Below, one piece after another: positions 26,599-34,737 of a stretch of DNA of 64,000 nt (positions are counted from its first letter, which is position 1; every line of letters starts with the position of its first letter). Under the pieces are notes generated by a model, which was given only the letters and a program-made list of their open reading frames with translations, did no database searches and had not been told where the DNA came from. Position numbers and translations under genes: made by a program. Source of the DNA: Pseudomonadales bacterium (GTDB lineage: Bacteria; Pseudomonadota; Gammaproteobacteria; Pseudomonadales; Azotimanducaceae); the NCBI GenBank assembly GCA_019090615.1, contig JAHRVQ010000015.1:34882-98881 (forward strand), written 5' to 3'.

Positions 26599-28929
26599 TC
26601 ATGGCCCGTAAAAGGTTAATTCATCCATTGCCTCTTGCAGTTGTATTCGATGCTCATGCGCTTGCACGAATAGCTGTTCTGTTTTGGTCAGGTGGAGTTT
26701 GTGCGGTGACCCACTCGGTTCTGTTATATGGGTGACGTGAATAGCCATTGCATTGATGGTCTGATGAATATGCATGCGCCGCCTTTTAGCCAATGGCCAG
26801 ACCGTGTGTTTTGTGTTTCTGGATTGCAGAAATGTTGCTAGTATTTCGCAGTCCGTGCAATCGCAGGGCAGGGATTCAGTAATTGACCAGTCGCCTTTCT
26901 GCCGTAGCGAGTTGTTGAGGGCCTTTGTTACTTTATTTTTGACAAAGTCGAATAATAGACGGGATTGTTTTTCAGCCTTTTTACCTGATTTGCTTTGCTG
27001 CATTGTAAAACGGTTAATTTCAATCAAATCGAATAGAGGATGGTCTTGCTTATTAGCGATCAAATGATCAATTGTGTCCTTGAATATCCTGTCATTGGCG
27101 GCTAGTACCGCTGCGGATATTAGTTCGGTGATACTGGCGATTCTTGTCGATGCCTTGTTTAAATGGTTTGCCCGGCTGCCGTTCTGATCGTGGTGTTGCT
27201 GTTTCAATATGCTGAGTTGTCGTACCATTAACCAATGCGGTATTTCATTTTCTGCGGTCGAGCTATGCGTTAGCCAGCGTTTAATAATAGTAGCTAGTTT
27301 GTCCAACGGTTCGCCCCATTTTTTAAAGGTTGGTGGTTTTAGCCAGTACTGCATTACTTCTATTAGCCACGGGTTACCATAGGCTTTTTGCAGGCGCACC
27401 AGTGCTGGCACGGTTTTAGGTGACAAGGTATGAACGCCCAATGGATAAAGCAGTGCCTGTGCAAGGTATTGTTCATCAAGTTTTAGTGCTAGCTTTAATA
27501 TGGGAGAGCTGGCGGTTGAAATTTCAGCTGAACGATTCGATTTTGACCAATCAGGAATAAGTCGACGAATAATGTCCTGGGCTTGAGGCAGCGTTTCTTT
27601 GGTCGCAGCCATTTGTAGTAGCTCAACTACCATTTTCTCCGGCGCAATCTCCATTAGCGCGATAAATCGGTCCTGTTGGTTCCAGAGGATTATGGCTGCA
27701 CGGTGATACCAGTGTTCCATGGTATTACCCCAGTTCCCCATATAACCTTCATATTCTGACTCGAAGGGGTTAAATTGATCCGTTGCTCGGGTCCAGCAAA
27801 TCCCTTCGTCATATAACGTCCATTCAGGCAGGTCAACGTGGCGATTGGTCGCGTCACGCCAATGATTGATGGTGGTGGAGCCGTCAATTAGATCCGTCAA
27901 ACTGATTTTCGATTCGGTCTCTACTTTTTCATATTCATCTTCCTCTTGTTCGTCATCGTCCCAGTGTTGCCGTGAATGGTAGCGCCAGTCAGGTTCATCT
28001 ATATCGCAATGCCACATTTCCTGGATATCCGCCAGTGTCAGATAAACTTCTAAATCCAGTTCTGCGGCTGAAGCCGATAGTGCAGCGGCGCGTAATCGGT
28101 CTATGTCTTTTAGTGTTTGCCAGGAAAGCCCGGCCGGTGTGTACTGGTAATCCAGCAGGTAGATAAATTTATGGACTCGCCCTGGACGTGCGGTTTTTAC
28201 GGGCGATATGAAATAGTTGCCCAGGGCTTCGGTCAATCGTTGCTGGGCATGTGTGTTTGAAGGCGGTGCGACGTGACCGAGTTTTTCTTTAACATTTTTT
28301 TTGAGAATCAGATTGTAGATTAGCACGACTCGATAGCCCTCTGTTACTGGGCGAACCTCATGATGGCAATCCGCGTAGAAAGCAAAGAAGCTTAATTTAT
28401 CCTTTGCTGCACGGCTACTTTGGTAGGTTTTCTTCTCCCCTTGATGATCAACAATTAATGTTCCGCCACGATGGGGTGATGGCAGTGCTACCACCAGCGT
28501 TGCCACCATGCCGTCTTTTTTTTCAGTGTCCTGATGAGGCTGGAAAAACTGGCCCGGTGCGTAGATTAGCATTTCATGTAGTTCTGCTCGCAAACTGTTT
28601 TGCTGCGATAACCCCAGCGCGTTTGTGAGCTGGTTCAGGGTAGGATTGAGTGTTTTGTTCCAGCTACGTTTATCGATCTTGACCTGTGTTTTTGGGATTT
28701 TCCAGACATTGCGCACCTCGCGGTCCAGGTAGGATTTGTCTCGCCAGCCAAATGTTGCCGGTTTGGCCGCCTTGATCATCTGTTTAACCACTGCGGGTTT
28801 GAGCGGTAACTTCAATGAACCGATGGCTTTTATATTTAAGTTCAGGTTTTCTGTATGGCTTGTTTCCCTGGCTGAGAAAGCGCCCTGTGTTTCAAATTGT
28901 TGCAGAATTGTTTTGATTTTGTCCGGCAT
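26599..28929 (-). CDS. Large 2OG-Fe(II) oxygenase (prolyl-4-hydroxylase-like) with long C-terminal extension
   Basis: A 776-residue protein. The N-terminal third is a prolyl-4-hydroxylase-type 2-oxoglutarate/Fe(II) dioxygenase: FFQPHQDTEK gives His-x-Asp, and HHEVRPVTEGYRVVLIYNL gives the distal His and the Arg that binds 2-oxoglutarate. The remaining about 530 residues are helical and unrecognised, with acidic DDDEQEEDEYEKVE around residue 330 and no known catalytic motif. ATG 28929 is preferred over 28944 because GAGG lies six bases before it. The gene is bracketed by an intact and a decayed toxin-antitoxin pair. The protein substrate is unknown; such two-part oxygenases occur in bacteria and fungi. 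Confidence 0.72.
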   Translation of the reverse strand: MPDKIKTILQQFETQGAFSARETSHTENLNLNIKAIGSLKLPLKPAVVKQMIKAAKPATFGWRDKSYLDREVRNVWKIPKTQVKIDKRSWNKTLNPTLNQLTNALGLSQQNSLRAELHEMLIYAPGQFFQPHQDTEKKDGMVATLVVALPSPHRGGTLIVDHQGEKKTYQSSRAAKDKLSFFAFYADCHHEVRPVTEGYRVVLIYNLILKKNVKEKLGHVAPPSNTHAQQRLTEALGNYFISPVKTARPGRVHKFIYLLDYQYTPAGLSWQTLKDIDRLRAAALSASAAELDLEVYLTLADIQEMWHCDIDEPDWRYHSRQHWDDDEQEEDEYEKVETESKISLTDLIDGSTTINHWRDATNRHVDLPEWTLYDEGICWTRATDQFNPFESEYEGYMGNWGNTMEHWYHRAAIILWNQQDRFIALMEIAPEKMVVELLQMAATKETLPQAQDIIRRLIPDWSKSNRSAEISTASSPILKLALKLDEQYLAQALLYPLGVHTLSPKTVPALVRLQKAYGNPWLIEVMQYWLKPPTFKKWGEPLDKLATIIKRWLTHSSTAENEIPHWLMVRQLSILKQQHHDQNGSRANHLNKASTRIASITELISAAVLAANDRIFKDTIDHLIANKQDHPLFDLIEINRFTMQQSKSGKKAEKQSRLLFDFVKNKVTKALNNSLRQKGDWSITESLPCDCTDCEILATFLQSRNTKHTVWPLAKRRRMHIHQTINAMAIHVTHITEPSGSPHKLHLTKTEQLFVQAHEHRIQLQEAMDELTFYGP

Positions 28930-29050
28930 TGCAGCACCTCGCATGCTAAATATTCAAAGGGGTCTGTCTCGAATGATATTTTTCTTCCGGGGTTGGCCCA
29001 GCCCAGCCGTTAATAGAAAGGCGTTCGTCAGGTTGATTGTTGTTGAGGCG

Positions 29051-29080
29051 TAGCATCCTAATAGGAGGAAAGGGATGCTA
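29051..29080. terminator. Possible hairpin terminator downstream of the toxin gene
   Basis: TAGCATCC and GGATGCTA form 8-bp arms with a 14-base loop, 67 bp downstream of the PIN-toxin stop and before the 2OG-oxygenase start on the minus strand. No T-run is seen, so function is uncertain. Confidence 0.35.
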
Positions 29081-29146
29081 TACATTTGTCAGGTCCTTTC
29101 CAAAGCTGTTGGAGCAGTGATATTTTATCGTCTTCTCGCTACGGAA

Positions 29147-29605
29147 TTAGGCGCTAAAAATTAGTCCGTCATTATTCAGATGTGCCTGCTTCATTTTTTT
29201 ATCTAAAGTGGCTAGTGGGCATTGCTGTGCTTGTGCCAATAAAAGATAGGCAGCATCGTAGCTGGAAATATTGTGTGTAAGGGATACTTCCAGCAGGTCC
29301 GCAGGGGTTTGTTGCATATGAATGATATTTATCAACCCAAACAGCATGTTGAGTTGCTGATTGGCAGCGGCTGAATTAATGATTTTTTTTTTGACGTAGT
29401 AACTGGTGACAAAAGCTGACTCGTAAATCCAGATCGGTGGCGCAAGTGCCAGGAGCTGTTGGTTTTGTAGCGCTTTTAAAGCATTTTTTGCGTAGTGCTG
29501 ATCAGTTTTCGAACCATCGTTAAACAACCAGCGCATTATCACGCTATTGTCTAATACGATGGCGTTGGTGTAGTGTTCGCTCTGATTAGGTGTTTTATAT
29601 CCCAC
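29147..29605 (-). CDS. PIN-domain toxin (VapC-like)
   Basis: A 152-residue PIN-domain ribonuclease-type toxin. IVLDNSVIMRWLFNDG holds the first acidic residue of the PIN site (VLDNSV, Asp), and ISSYDAAYLLLAQAQQCPLATLDKKM the later ones, with TLDKKM ending the canonical fold. The start is GTG 29605 and overlaps the antitoxin stop by 11 bases, so expression is coupled. The antitoxin is Phd-type rather than VapB, a known mixed arrangement. Target RNA is unknown. Confidence 0.87.
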   Translation of the reverse strand: MGYKTPNQSEHYTNAIVLDNSVIMRWLFNDGSKTDQHYAKNALKALQNQQLLALAPPIWIYESAFVTSYYVKKKIINSAAANQQLNMLFGLINIIHMQQTPADLLEVSLTHNISSYDAAYLLLAQAQQCPLATLDKKMKQAHLNNDGLIFSA

Positions 29606-29831
29606 GCCTTCGGCCTTGCTCCAAAATAGATTCTGGGCTGTCGGCTACTGGAACTGGCTCAAGGTTTAGCAAAAATTCCAATGCTTTATTGGCGCTTGAT
29701 GGATCATGGTAAGGACGGATTTCGGCGATTGGCTCACCATGCTTGTAGACAATGGTGGTTTCGCCGGTTTCGGCGACCTGGTTAATAATTGCATTGGCCT
29801 TTTTGTTGAGGTCGACCATAGTTACGCGCAT
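29595..29831 (-). CDS. Phd/YefM-family antitoxin
   Basis: A 78-residue antitoxin. MRVTMVDLNKKANAIINQVAETGETTIVYKHGEPIAEIRP is the Phd DNA-binding and dimerisation fold, followed by a toxin-neutralising tail. The frame is open to 29909, but ATG 29831 begins at the family's normal MRVT start. A perfect 12-bp palindrome lies about 20 bp upstream, so it probably represses its own promoter. Confidence 0.9.
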   Translation of the reverse strand: MRVTMVDLNKKANAIINQVAETGETTIVYKHGEPIAEIRPYHDPSSANKALEFLLNLEPVPVADSPESILEQGRRRGI

Positions 29832-29850
29832 GGTAATAACTCTTTTGAAG

Positions 29851-29862
29851 TTGTACGTACAA
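29851..29862. promoter_or_regulatory. Perfect palindrome, likely antitoxin operator
   Basis: TTGTACGTACAA is a perfect 12-bp palindrome 20 bp upstream of the antitoxin ATG, followed by a related AATTATACGTTG. Placement fits an autoregulatory operator bound by the Phd-type antitoxin. Confidence 0.6.
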
Positions 29863-30008
29863 TTATACGTTGATTTGATTTGAGGGCAAGCGCGAATGCT
29901 GTATGGCAACTCAACACTCGCCTCAATGATTTTGGTGCCGACTTTTAATCAAACAAGTCCGTCTCCTATTATAATTAGACCGATTAAAACGCATCAGCGG
30001 ATAACGAA

Positions 30009-30686
30009 CTACAAATGCCCGCTCTTAAGCCAAATTAAGGTCTCCTGTTCAACATAACGTTGCTGACCTGAATCTTGATGTACGGCCATCGATGGATTTC
30101 GAAGCCAGGTGCCTGCGGGGTAATGACCATATTCATCGATAAGTTCGCCGCTAATCACATAGATTTCCTCGCCGCCTTTGAGTGTACTTGAGCTGGTTTT
30201 TTGTCCCGCCGACAAACGCACTAGTGATACCTGTTCATTTTTAAATTGATGCAAAGGTAATACTTCCAGGTCTTCGTGCTCAGGCTGTACTGTCTTTGTC
30301 TGAGAAAAAGGCGCGGTTTTGGTGTTGATCATAAGATGCTGGTTATCTTGGTCCTGAAACTGATGTAACTTCACCAGAATAATGCAGCCCTCCTTGCTGA
30401 AGGGTGCATGATGAAAACCCTCTGGGTTGCGGAAATACATACCGCTTTTATAGTCACCTGTGTCATCAGAAAAGGTGCCCTGTAATACCAGTATTTCCTC
30501 GCCGAGTGGATGATCGTGGGGAGAGAAAGAGGCCCCTGGCTGATATTGCACAATACTCGTGGCATGGCCCTGTTCTGCCTCCTCGCGGGCTAACGGCTTG
30601 CGCCGCACGCCGGGCATGGGGCTTGGCAGCCAGTTCTGCTGGTTGGTATTGATAACCACTCGCTGAGAAAAATCCATGTTTAACAT
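30009..30686 (-). CDS. Double-cupin (ChrR-like) protein
   Basis: A 225-residue bicupin. The first cupin (about residues 20-110) keeps SPHDHPLGEEILVLQGTF and later FHHAPF, the His-x-His ... Glu ... His metal set. The second (about 120-225) keeps GGEEIYVISGEL but lacks the His pair (TSSSTLKGG), so it has probably lost metal binding. It resembles ChrR-type anti-sigma cupins, but no zinc anti-sigma N-terminus is present. It is the last gene of the operon controlled from the sigma-54 promoter at 34610-34626. Role unknown, probably metal-linked sensing or oxidation. Confidence 0.78.
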   Translation of the reverse strand: MLNMDFSQRVVINTNQQNWLPSPMPGVRRKPLAREEAEQGHATSIVQYQPGASFSPHDHPLGEEILVLQGTFSDDTGDYKSGMYFRNPEGFHHAPFSKEGCIILVKLHQFQDQDNQHLMINTKTAPFSQTKTVQPEHEDLEVLPLHQFKNEQVSLVRLSAGQKTSSSTLKGGEEIYVISGELIDEYGHYPAGTWLRNPSMAVHQDSGQQRYVEQETLIWLKSGHL

Positions 30687-30776
30687 AGTTGTACCTTAAA
30701 TGTAGTGTTTAAATAATATTGCTGTTGGTTTGTGAATGGGCTTTGGTTGCTTAAGTTGGGAGTTTAAATTGGGCGT

Positions 30777-32936
30777 TCAAGCTGGCAGTTGTATATTAAT
30801 GACCGGCATTTTTTCATCTGCGGCGGCTTTTGGTTTTGCGCAGCAAAGTAATGCGCTATCTTTTTCAATGGCTGTGGTTTTAACCTCGTAGGCTACTTCG
30901 CCCGCAACAAGGGTTGCCTGACAACTGCCGCATTGGCCGCTACGACAGGCATATTGGGGTGAAAGGCCGTGATTTTCAAATAGCTCCAACAGCGTACCGT
31001 CGGCTGGTTGCCATTGTTGTTCCAGAAGCTGATTGCCGTCATGGTCGGAGACGGTGACAATAGCACTTTCTGCGATGGATGCCTGCGCTGGGGTAGTATT
31101 TAATTCTGTTGGTCCGGTTGGCACGGTATCGCGTTTAAGTGCGGATATGCCAAACGATTCACAATTTATCGATGGGTCGGGTACGCCAATTCCTCTGAGC
31201 AATTCATAACTTGATTGCATAAAATCAGCGGGACCACATAAATAAAACTCACCTGTTTGTGCTGTCACCTCTTCTTCGGCCAAGAATTGGTTTAATATCT
31301 CTGAGTTTAAACGGCCTTTAAAATCATAGTCTGACCCTTGTGCCAGGTTGTTTTCGGGCTGGGTTAAACCCCAGATAACCCGCAGCATCCCGTTTGCCCC
31401 TTTTCCCGTGGTTTTAATCAGGGCTTTCAGTTCCTGGTAGAAGGCGCGCTGTTTTGCATTTCGGGCTGTGGCGAGAAGCAGGATTGGCCGTAGGTGCCGA
31501 GTTCTTATTGCTTCTAGTAGCAGCTGACGAATCATCGAGATCATCGGCGTGATGCCGATGCCCGCGGCCATTAGTACTACCGGTTCAGTTTTGGCGGGTT
31601 CGATAAAAAACTCACCTCGTGGCGCCTTAACCTTTAACTGATCACCTGACTTTAATTGATGTAGATAAGTGGAGAAAACACCATCGCGTTTTACACTGAT
31701 ACGATAAAACTCGTCGTGGGTAGAATTGGAAACGGTATAGGTGCGTAACGACTTAGACTGATCTATTTCCGCGCTAAGGGTGAGAAACTGACCCGCCTTA
31801 AAGCGATGAATTCCACCTGCTAGAGGCTTTAAATGCAAAGAGCGTACGACTTCACTTTCCTTAACACTATCGATGACCTCTACTGTCTGCCAGGCATCTC
31901 TAGCGTCTGCCATGGTTTTATTTTGTCGAGCCTTTTCCCAGGTGCCGGTTAGCATAGTATTAGCAGAGAAGGTATTAGCAGAGAAGGTATTGGCGGATAA
32001 TTCTTCAGGTTGCCATTGAATCGGTAAGCTATCATAAAGCCATAATCCCTGGTGCAGCTGAAAAGACCAGAATCTTTCTGCGCTGTCAAAGTGTTGTTGT
32101 TCAGCATGATCCCAGTGGACGGTAACGGAACCCGTCAACATCAATAAATGACCGCGTTTAAAATCAGCAAATAACAACCCTGCTTTGGGGTTCTCTATAA
32201 AATTGCCCAGCGTGTTGAAATGGTTGTTGCCTGGAAAATCAGGAATCGACAAAACATCGTTTTCTATTTTAATAAATCCGGGCAGGCCGCCGCGGTGTGA
32301 AATGTCTACGCCATGGGTCTTATCTGTTTCTTCAACTGTCTGCTTATTGGGGTTGCCAATATAACTGCTGACAAAAAAAGTATCCGCCTGTTCGATAAGC
32401 GCTATTGCCTGGCTGTCTAACTGAGTGAAAGCCTGCCTGGTGGGTTGCTGTTGGCGGGCTGCAAACTTAACTTGCCTTGATTGTATATATTGTGGGCAGT
32501 TACCGAAGGCCTGGTCGATATTCAGCGAAAAAGCATTTTGCTCGATATGGTTGACCCTGGCAGCGAGTCGATTGCGCCGCCGGCTCGCAAGGTCAATGCC
32601 CAGTAGCGCGACTTTATGCCCATGTTGTAGGTTTTCTTTAAGCGGATCACCAGGCAAGGGTTGGGTGTTGATAAGTAAGCTTTTATTGTTTGTGGCTCGC
32701 ATAAATCCTTTCAAGTCTTCATCTGGCGAGCAGAGTATAGAGGCCCAGGGCCAGCCTTGTGCGTCGACATGACCGATAAATAAATAGGCTAGCTGAGCAT
32801 AGAAGTCCTGATGCTGCTGGGGCATATGATCGCGTATCACCTTGCGACCAAATTGCTCCATAGATTGCCGCACACCGAGGCGCTGTTGGATCTTCTTTTC
32901 TCCTTGATGAAAAGGTGATGCGGTTTCAGTGTTCAT
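30777..32936 (-). CDS. PNPOx-like / FAD-NAD(P) reductase / [2Fe-2S] ferredoxin fusion
   Basis: A 719-residue electron-transfer fusion. Residues about 30-290 are a pyridoxamine-phosphate-oxidase-like flavin domain (GHVDAQGWPWASILCS; GGLPGFIKIENDVLSIPDFPGNNHFNTLGNF). Residues about 365-610 are a ferredoxin-NAD(P)H reductase: RTYTVSN (FAD), GIGITPMISMIR (pyridine nucleotide). The C-terminal 85 residues are a plant-type [2Fe-2S] domain, CRSGQCGSC ... LCC. ATG 32936 follows GGAG at eight bases. A 15-bp in-frame tandem repeat gives FSANTFSANT near residue 320. The fusion could deliver electrons to a neighbouring substrate or detoxify a peroxide, nitro or NO species; none is proven. Confidence 0.88.
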   Translation of the reverse strand: MNTETASPFHQGEKKIQQRLGVRQSMEQFGRKVIRDHMPQQHQDFYAQLAYLFIGHVDAQGWPWASILCSPDEDLKGFMRATNNKSLLINTQPLPGDPLKENLQHGHKVALLGIDLASRRRNRLAARVNHIEQNAFSLNIDQAFGNCPQYIQSRQVKFAARQQQPTRQAFTQLDSQAIALIEQADTFFVSSYIGNPNKQTVEETDKTHGVDISHRGGLPGFIKIENDVLSIPDFPGNNHFNTLGNFIENPKAGLLFADFKRGHLLMLTGSVTVHWDHAEQQHFDSAERFWSFQLHQGLWLYDSLPIQWQPEELSANTFSANTFSANTMLTGTWEKARQNKTMADARDAWQTVEVIDSVKESEVVRSLHLKPLAGGIHRFKAGQFLTLSAEIDQSKSLRTYTVSNSTHDEFYRISVKRDGVFSTYLHQLKSGDQLKVKAPRGEFFIEPAKTEPVVLMAAGIGITPMISMIRQLLLEAIRTRHLRPILLLATARNAKQRAFYQELKALIKTTGKGANGMLRVIWGLTQPENNLAQGSDYDFKGRLNSEILNQFLAEEEVTAQTGEFYLCGPADFMQSSYELLRGIGVPDPSINCESFGISALKRDTVPTGPTELNTTPAQASIAESAIVTVSDHDGNQLLEQQWQPADGTLLELFENHGLSPQYACRSGQCGSCQATLVAGEVAYEVKTTAIEKDSALLCCAKPKAAADEKMPVINIQLPA

Positions 32937-33014
32937 GCTAGTACTCCAGATATTTATAAAGTATGCGACATGCAGGTTTGTTTACCTGCATGGCCGCAGA
33001 GATTACAGGCTGTA

Positions 33015-33638
33015 TCAGGCTGCAAGCCCAGCAGAAGTTGCTTGCATCGGTAAGAAACCGCTTAAACTTTCAATTCTTTTTAACCACTTCCGGATGTTTG
33101 GATATTGATCCAGCGCAACCTCGCCTTCTGGTGCGTGAGCAATATAGGCATAGTTTGCCAGGTCAGCAATCGTCGGATGATCAGCGGCTAACCAGCGTCT
33201 ATTCTGTAAATGTTTTTCAAGTACAATCAATACTTTATGCGCAGTATCAATTGCATTCTGATGATCAAGGCCAGCACCAAAAACGGTCACTAGTCGTGCG
33301 GATGCGGGGCCTGTGGCCACAGGGCCGGCAGCAATGGATAAAAAACGTTGGGTCTCCGCGGCCTGGTTGGCCTCGACCGGTAGCCAGGTTCGTTCAGGGT
33401 CATATTTAGTCGCCAGATAAACCAGGATTGCATTTGAATCTGCAATAACGACATCGCCGTCTTCCACAACCGGGACCTGACCGAAGGTGTTTTTTTGTAT
33501 AAATTCCGCCTGCTTGTGAGCGCCGCTCATGAGGTCGACATCAACGATTTTGGTATCTAGCCCGAGGAGTGATAATAGTAATTCGACGCGATGACTGTGA
33601 CCGGATAATGGATGGCGGTATAAAGTAATTGCTGACAT
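33015..33638 (-). CDS. Glutathione S-transferase (second)
   Basis: A 207-residue GST. LYRHPLSGHSHRVELLLSLLGLDTKIVDVDL and FGQVPVVEDGDVVIADSNAILVYLA form the thioredoxin-like N-terminal domain with cis-Pro in QVPVV. HPTIADLANYAYIAHAPEG is the C-terminal domain's N-capping region. ATG 33638 follows AGGA at eight bases. It sits in the sigma-54-controlled operon, so it likely acts against an electrophile. Confidence 0.9.
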   Translation of the reverse strand: MSAITLYRHPLSGHSHRVELLLSLLGLDTKIVDVDLMSGAHKQAEFIQKNTFGQVPVVEDGDVVIADSNAILVYLATKYDPERTWLPVEANQAAETQRFLSIAAGPVATGPASARLVTVFGAGLDHQNAIDTAHKVLIVLEKHLQNRRWLAADHPTIADLANYAYIAHAPEGEVALDQYPNIRKWLKRIESLSGFLPMQATSAGLAA

Positions 33639-33686
33639 GGTTTTATTCCTATTAGTAAAATTATGATGGTGGTTGTTAAAACTTCG

Positions 33687-34148
33687 TTATAGGTATCGTT
33701 GCTGTTCGTCAATGGCCAGGTCATTGATGCTGGCGATGCGTTGTTCCATCAAACCATTGCTAGCAAATTGCCAAAGTTCGTTTCCATAGGAGCGAAACCA
33801 GTTACCTTCATGGTTATGCCATTCATATTCAAAGGTCACAGCAATGCGGTTATCGGTGAAGGCCCATAGGGTCTTTTGCAAACGATACTGTTGTTCTCGA
33901 TCCCACTTAAGGGTGAGAAATTGCTCTATCTGGTCTCGACCTTTAATAAATTGCGCGCGGTTACGCCACTCTGAATCTTTTGTATAGGCTAAAGACACTC
34001 GTTTGGGGTCTCGGCTATTCCAGGCATCTTCGGCTGACTTAACTTTAATAAGCGCAGTTTGCGCTGAAAATGGCGGTAACGGCGGTCGTTGCTCGGCATT
34101 TTGTTTCTGGTTTAAGCTAAGCCGTTGGTGGTCTGCTGTGGAAGTCAT
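33687..34148 (-). CDS. DUF1348 / NTF2-like protein
   Basis: A 153-residue member of the DUF1348 (SnoaL/NTF2 fold) family. Signatures are [48 protein letters not shown] and the aromatic [23 protein letters not shown]. Function is unknown; many members sit in oxidative-stress or detoxification gene sets. Its ATG overlaps the preceding stop by one base (TAATG), so it is co-translated with the small gene upstream. Confidence 0.9.
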   Translation of the reverse strand: MTSTADHQRLSLNQKQNAEQRPPLPPFSAQTALIKVKSAEDAWNSRDPKRVSLAYTKDSEWRNRAQFIKGRDQIEQFLTLKWDREQQYRLQKTLWAFTDNRIAVTFEYEWHNHEGNWFRSYGNELWQFASNGLMEQRIASINDLAIDEQQRYL

Positions 34149-34408
34149 TACAGGGCCTCTGTTGGTGTCATTGAAGTATTGGGTCGGTGACTGTACCGGT
34201 TGCTGGCATAATCAAGGGCAGCGAAAATTACCTGGTCTGAGCTCAGCATGTCCAGTTGCAAATACGCATCTGGTAGTAGTTGCGCCAGGCTTTCAAGGTC
34301 CATAAATTTCAGGCCGTATAAGCTGTATAAATAGGCGCTAACGCTGACAATTGATGTGCGAATTAACCAATAGATTTTGCGTGCCGGTATATTCGTATTC
34401 ATGCGCAT
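34148..34408 (-). CDS. Small hypothetical protein, first gene of the sigma-54 operon
   Basis: An 86-residue protein I do not recognise. The N-terminal third is hydrophobic ([22 protein letters not shown], one probable membrane helix or helical bundle), the rest is polar. It starts with ATGCGCATGAAT, with GAGG nine bases upstream, and its stop overlaps the DUF1348 start by one base (TAATG). That spacing and the promoter upstream argue that it is real. Confidence 0.65.
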   Translation of the reverse strand: MRMNTNIPARKIYWLIRTSIVSVSAYLYSLYGLKFMDLESLAQLLPDAYLQLDMLSSDQVIFAALDYASNRYSHRPNTSMTPTEAL

Positions 34409-34609
34409 CGGTGATTGCCTCGTTGTGCTTGGGTAAATGGAAATTTCTATACCTTTAATTAAATCTGGTTTTTACAGCGACCAAGCCTGGTAAGCGCTGC
34501 TCAACGCTTGGTTGTGTCAATGTCGCTTTTAACTTCTGTTTAAGAAATCGTACTTAGCAGGAGATCTGCTGGTTTCATTTGCACAAATTTTATTTTCACA
34601 AGTGCAGAA

Positions 34610-34626
34610 TGCATCTGCCGTGCCAA
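34610..34626 (-). promoter_or_regulatory. Sigma-54 (-24/-12) promoter of the 34408-to-30009 operon
   Basis: Reading the minus strand, TTGGCACGGCAGATGCA differs from the sigma-54 consensus TTGGCACG-N4-TTGCA only at the first base of the -12 block. The GG and GC dinucleotides are ten bases apart as required. Transcription would start near 34599, about 190 bp before the first gene. The sigma-54 activator gene is divergent from it. Confidence 0.8.
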
Positions 34627-34669
34627 CTTTTTATTTGTTAATAAACAATGAGTTACCATTTTCGGTAGG

Positions 34670-34702
34670 TCTCAGCTTCTTGTGATTCACAAGAAGCTGA
34701 GA
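34670..34702. promoter_or_regulatory. 33-bp perfect palindrome, likely enhancer site
   Basis: Arms TCTCAGCTTCTTGTGA and TCACAAGAAGCTGAGA are perfect 16-base inverted repeats around one central T at 34686. The site lies about 85 bp upstream of the predicted sigma-54 start, the normal distance for an activator's enhancer, and 36 bp from the activator's own ATG. It may therefore also act in autoregulation. Confidence 0.75.
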
Positions 34703-34737
34703 TATTATTCCCAAATATCTGAGAATCAGGCGGAGCT

